Assembly (NCBI GenBank): GCA_937959175.1
Contig: CALGAS010000410.1
Span: 1-7,112 of the forward strand
Length of the DNA: 7,112 bases
From: an uncultured bacterium
Lineage (GTDB): Bacteria > Planctomycetota > Planctomycetia > Pirellulales > UBA1268
Reading direction: 5' to 3'
Part shown: positions 6,469 through 7,112 of the stretch, in pieces
Layout: each line of letters opens with the position of its first letter
Numbering within the stretch: position 1 is the first letter of the stretch
The notes under the pieces: model-generated
Told to the model about the DNA's origin: nothing
Databases searched by the model: none
Seen by the model: the letters and a program-made list of their open reading frames with translations, nothing else
Program-made: the position numbers and the translations under genes

Positions 6469-6882
6469 CTACCAAGACCCACCGGATGAGCCCCAGGAGC
6501 CACCCGACGAGCCGTACGAGCCGCCCGAGGAGCCGTACGAACCACCCGACGACCCGCCCCGCCGCGCCCGCCGGCGGGCCATCCGGCGGGCCCGCCGCGA
6601 GCCGCCGCTGCTGCCGCCGGAAGAGCCCCACGAGCCGTGTGAGGAATGCACTCTCCAGCCACCGGACGAGCCACCGGACGAGCCGCCGGACGAGCCGCCG
6701 GACGAACCACCGGACGAGCCGCCGGACGAACCGCCGGAGGAACCACCCGCCGAGCCGTTGCCCTCGTACACCACAGTGCCGTACTGGTCACCCCAGCCGG
6801 CATCGGCGTCGACAGGCATCACAAAAAGCCCGCCGACCACCAGCGCCCCGATCGTCATTCGCCAACCGCGTGTCACTCGCAT
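6469..6882 (-). CDS. Secreted Gly-Ser repeat protein
   Basis: I start this 137-residue protein at ATG 6882, not at upstream in-frame codons, because it opens with a clean signal peptide. RVTRGWR is the charged part, MTIGALVVGGLFVM the hydrophobic core, and PVDADA the cleavage site (Ala at -3 and -1), so the mature chain begins near Gly29. GGGAG ten nucleotides upstream is a fair ribosome site. The mature part has a short unique stretch (GWGDQYGTVVYEGNGS), then seven GGSS units (46-75), a mixed segment, an arginine-rich block SRRARRMARRRARR (95-108) and a C-terminal run of GSSGGSY/W units to the TAG at 6469. It has no catalytic motif and no recognised family. It may be an extracellular matrix or wall-associated protein; the Arg block could bind anionic polymers. 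Two overlapping frames are also open here because of the repeats, but only this one has a signal peptide. A weak promoter TTGATT/TATGGT (6993-6963, 19-nt spacer) is possible. Confidence 0.72.
   Translation of the reverse strand: MRVTRGWRMTIGALVVGGLFVMPVDADAGWGDQYGTVVYEGNGSAGGSSGGSSGGSSGGSSGGSSGGSSGGSSGGWRVHSSHGSWGSSGGSSGGSRRARRMARRRARRGGSSGGSYGSSGGSYGSSGGSWGSSGGSW
6658..6747 (-). repeat. 12-bp tandem repeat encoding GGSS units
   Basis: Seven near-identical 12-bp units (plus-strand unit close to CCGGACGAGCCG) encode GGSS on the - strand. The third positions vary slightly between copies, while the amino acids do not. Such arrays change copy number easily by slippage, each step keeping the frame because the unit is a multiple of three. 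A related but degenerate array (GSSGGSY/W) covers 6469-6558. Confidence 0.9.
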
Positions 6883-6892
6883 CACTTCAAAT

Positions 6893-6922
6893 CTCCCGGG
6901 AGGTGGGGGCCGCCCCCGGGAG
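6893..6922 (-). promoter_or_regulatory. Leader hairpin covering the ribosome binding site
   Basis: Arms CTCCCGGG (6893-6900) and CCCGGGAG (6915-6922) form a perfect 8-bp stem with a 14-nt loop. On the - strand the 3' arm contains GGGAG, the probable Shine-Dalgarno of the Gly-Ser repeat protein. The fold would hide the ribosome site until melted or bound. Other pairings exist (GGGGG/CCCCC within 6905-6917), so the real fold is uncertain. Confidence 0.4.
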
Positions 6923-7112
6923 TCACACGGCGACGCTCGGGGAGCGGCCATGCAACGTCGCAACCATACGCCCCCCTCCCTCCGGAAAATCAAGTCGCCC
7001 TCGACGGTCTTGGCGGTCCCGCGGCAGCGTGGGGGAGCGAACGCCCTCCCCGCGGCCATTGGGGCCATCGGACACCTCGCCCATGTGGCCGACCGAGCCC
7101 CCGGGCCGACCG

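Noticed and set aside
6333..6803. 156-codon Arg/Pro/Ala-rich frame on the - strand
   Set aside because: It is the Gly-Ser repeat read in another frame (RPAARP units). It has no signal peptide or ribosome site.
6923..7112. Possible gene end or start at the right edge
   Set aside because: Short frames on the - strand show no motif, codon signal or ribosome site. Apart from a weak promoter-like pair near 6963-6993, I see nothing here.

Overview
The window is GC-rich (well above 60% by eye) with tightly biased codons. It looks like a chromosomal piece of a planctomycete, probably of the Pirellulales type. That assignment is inference from three things: a heparan-N-sulfatase-like sulfatase, a secreted low-complexity Gly/Ser protein, and a large acyltransferase-ACP-ligase fusion; there is no rRNA or other marker gene. 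No tRNA, rRNA, CRISPR array, transposase or phage gene was seen.

Layout, left to right. (1) Positions 3-416, + strand: the C-terminal end of a sulfatase whose start lies outside the window. (2) Positions 500-3214, - strand: one polypeptide joining a PlsC-type acyltransferase, an acyl carrier protein domain and an AMP-forming acyl-ACP synthetase, converging on the sulfatase across an 83-bp gap. (3) Positions 3295-3321: an intrinsic terminator facing left, which separates this gene from the next. (4) Positions 3355-4977, - strand: a two-domain kinase-like protein (aminoglycoside-phosphotransferase fold plus P-loop kinase). (5) Positions 4978-5369: a 392-bp non-coding interval, the least ordinary part of the window. 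On the - strand it holds a near-perfect extended Shine-Dalgarno complementary to the 16S rRNA 3' end, several mutually exclusive helices, a repeated sequence pair, and a very strong intrinsic terminator ending 29 nt before the kinase start codon. (6) Positions 5370-6290, - strand: a DUF808/YedI membrane protein. (7) Positions 6469-6882, - strand: a small secreted protein made largely of Gly-Ser repeats, with a hairpin over its ribosome binding site. Positions 6883-7112 hold only its leader and nothing else I can support.

The genes do not form an obvious pathway. The sulfatase would degrade sulfated glycans, the fusion protein would recycle fatty acids into membrane lipid, the kinase-like protein has an unknown substrate, and the DUF808 and Gly-Ser proteins are envelope-associated. 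All complete genes run on the - strand, but terminators at 3295-3321 and 5007-5044 argue against one operon. The best lead for something undescribed is the 5007-5345 leader or small RNA in front of the kinase gene, followed by the in-cis ACP arrangement of the lipid enzyme.
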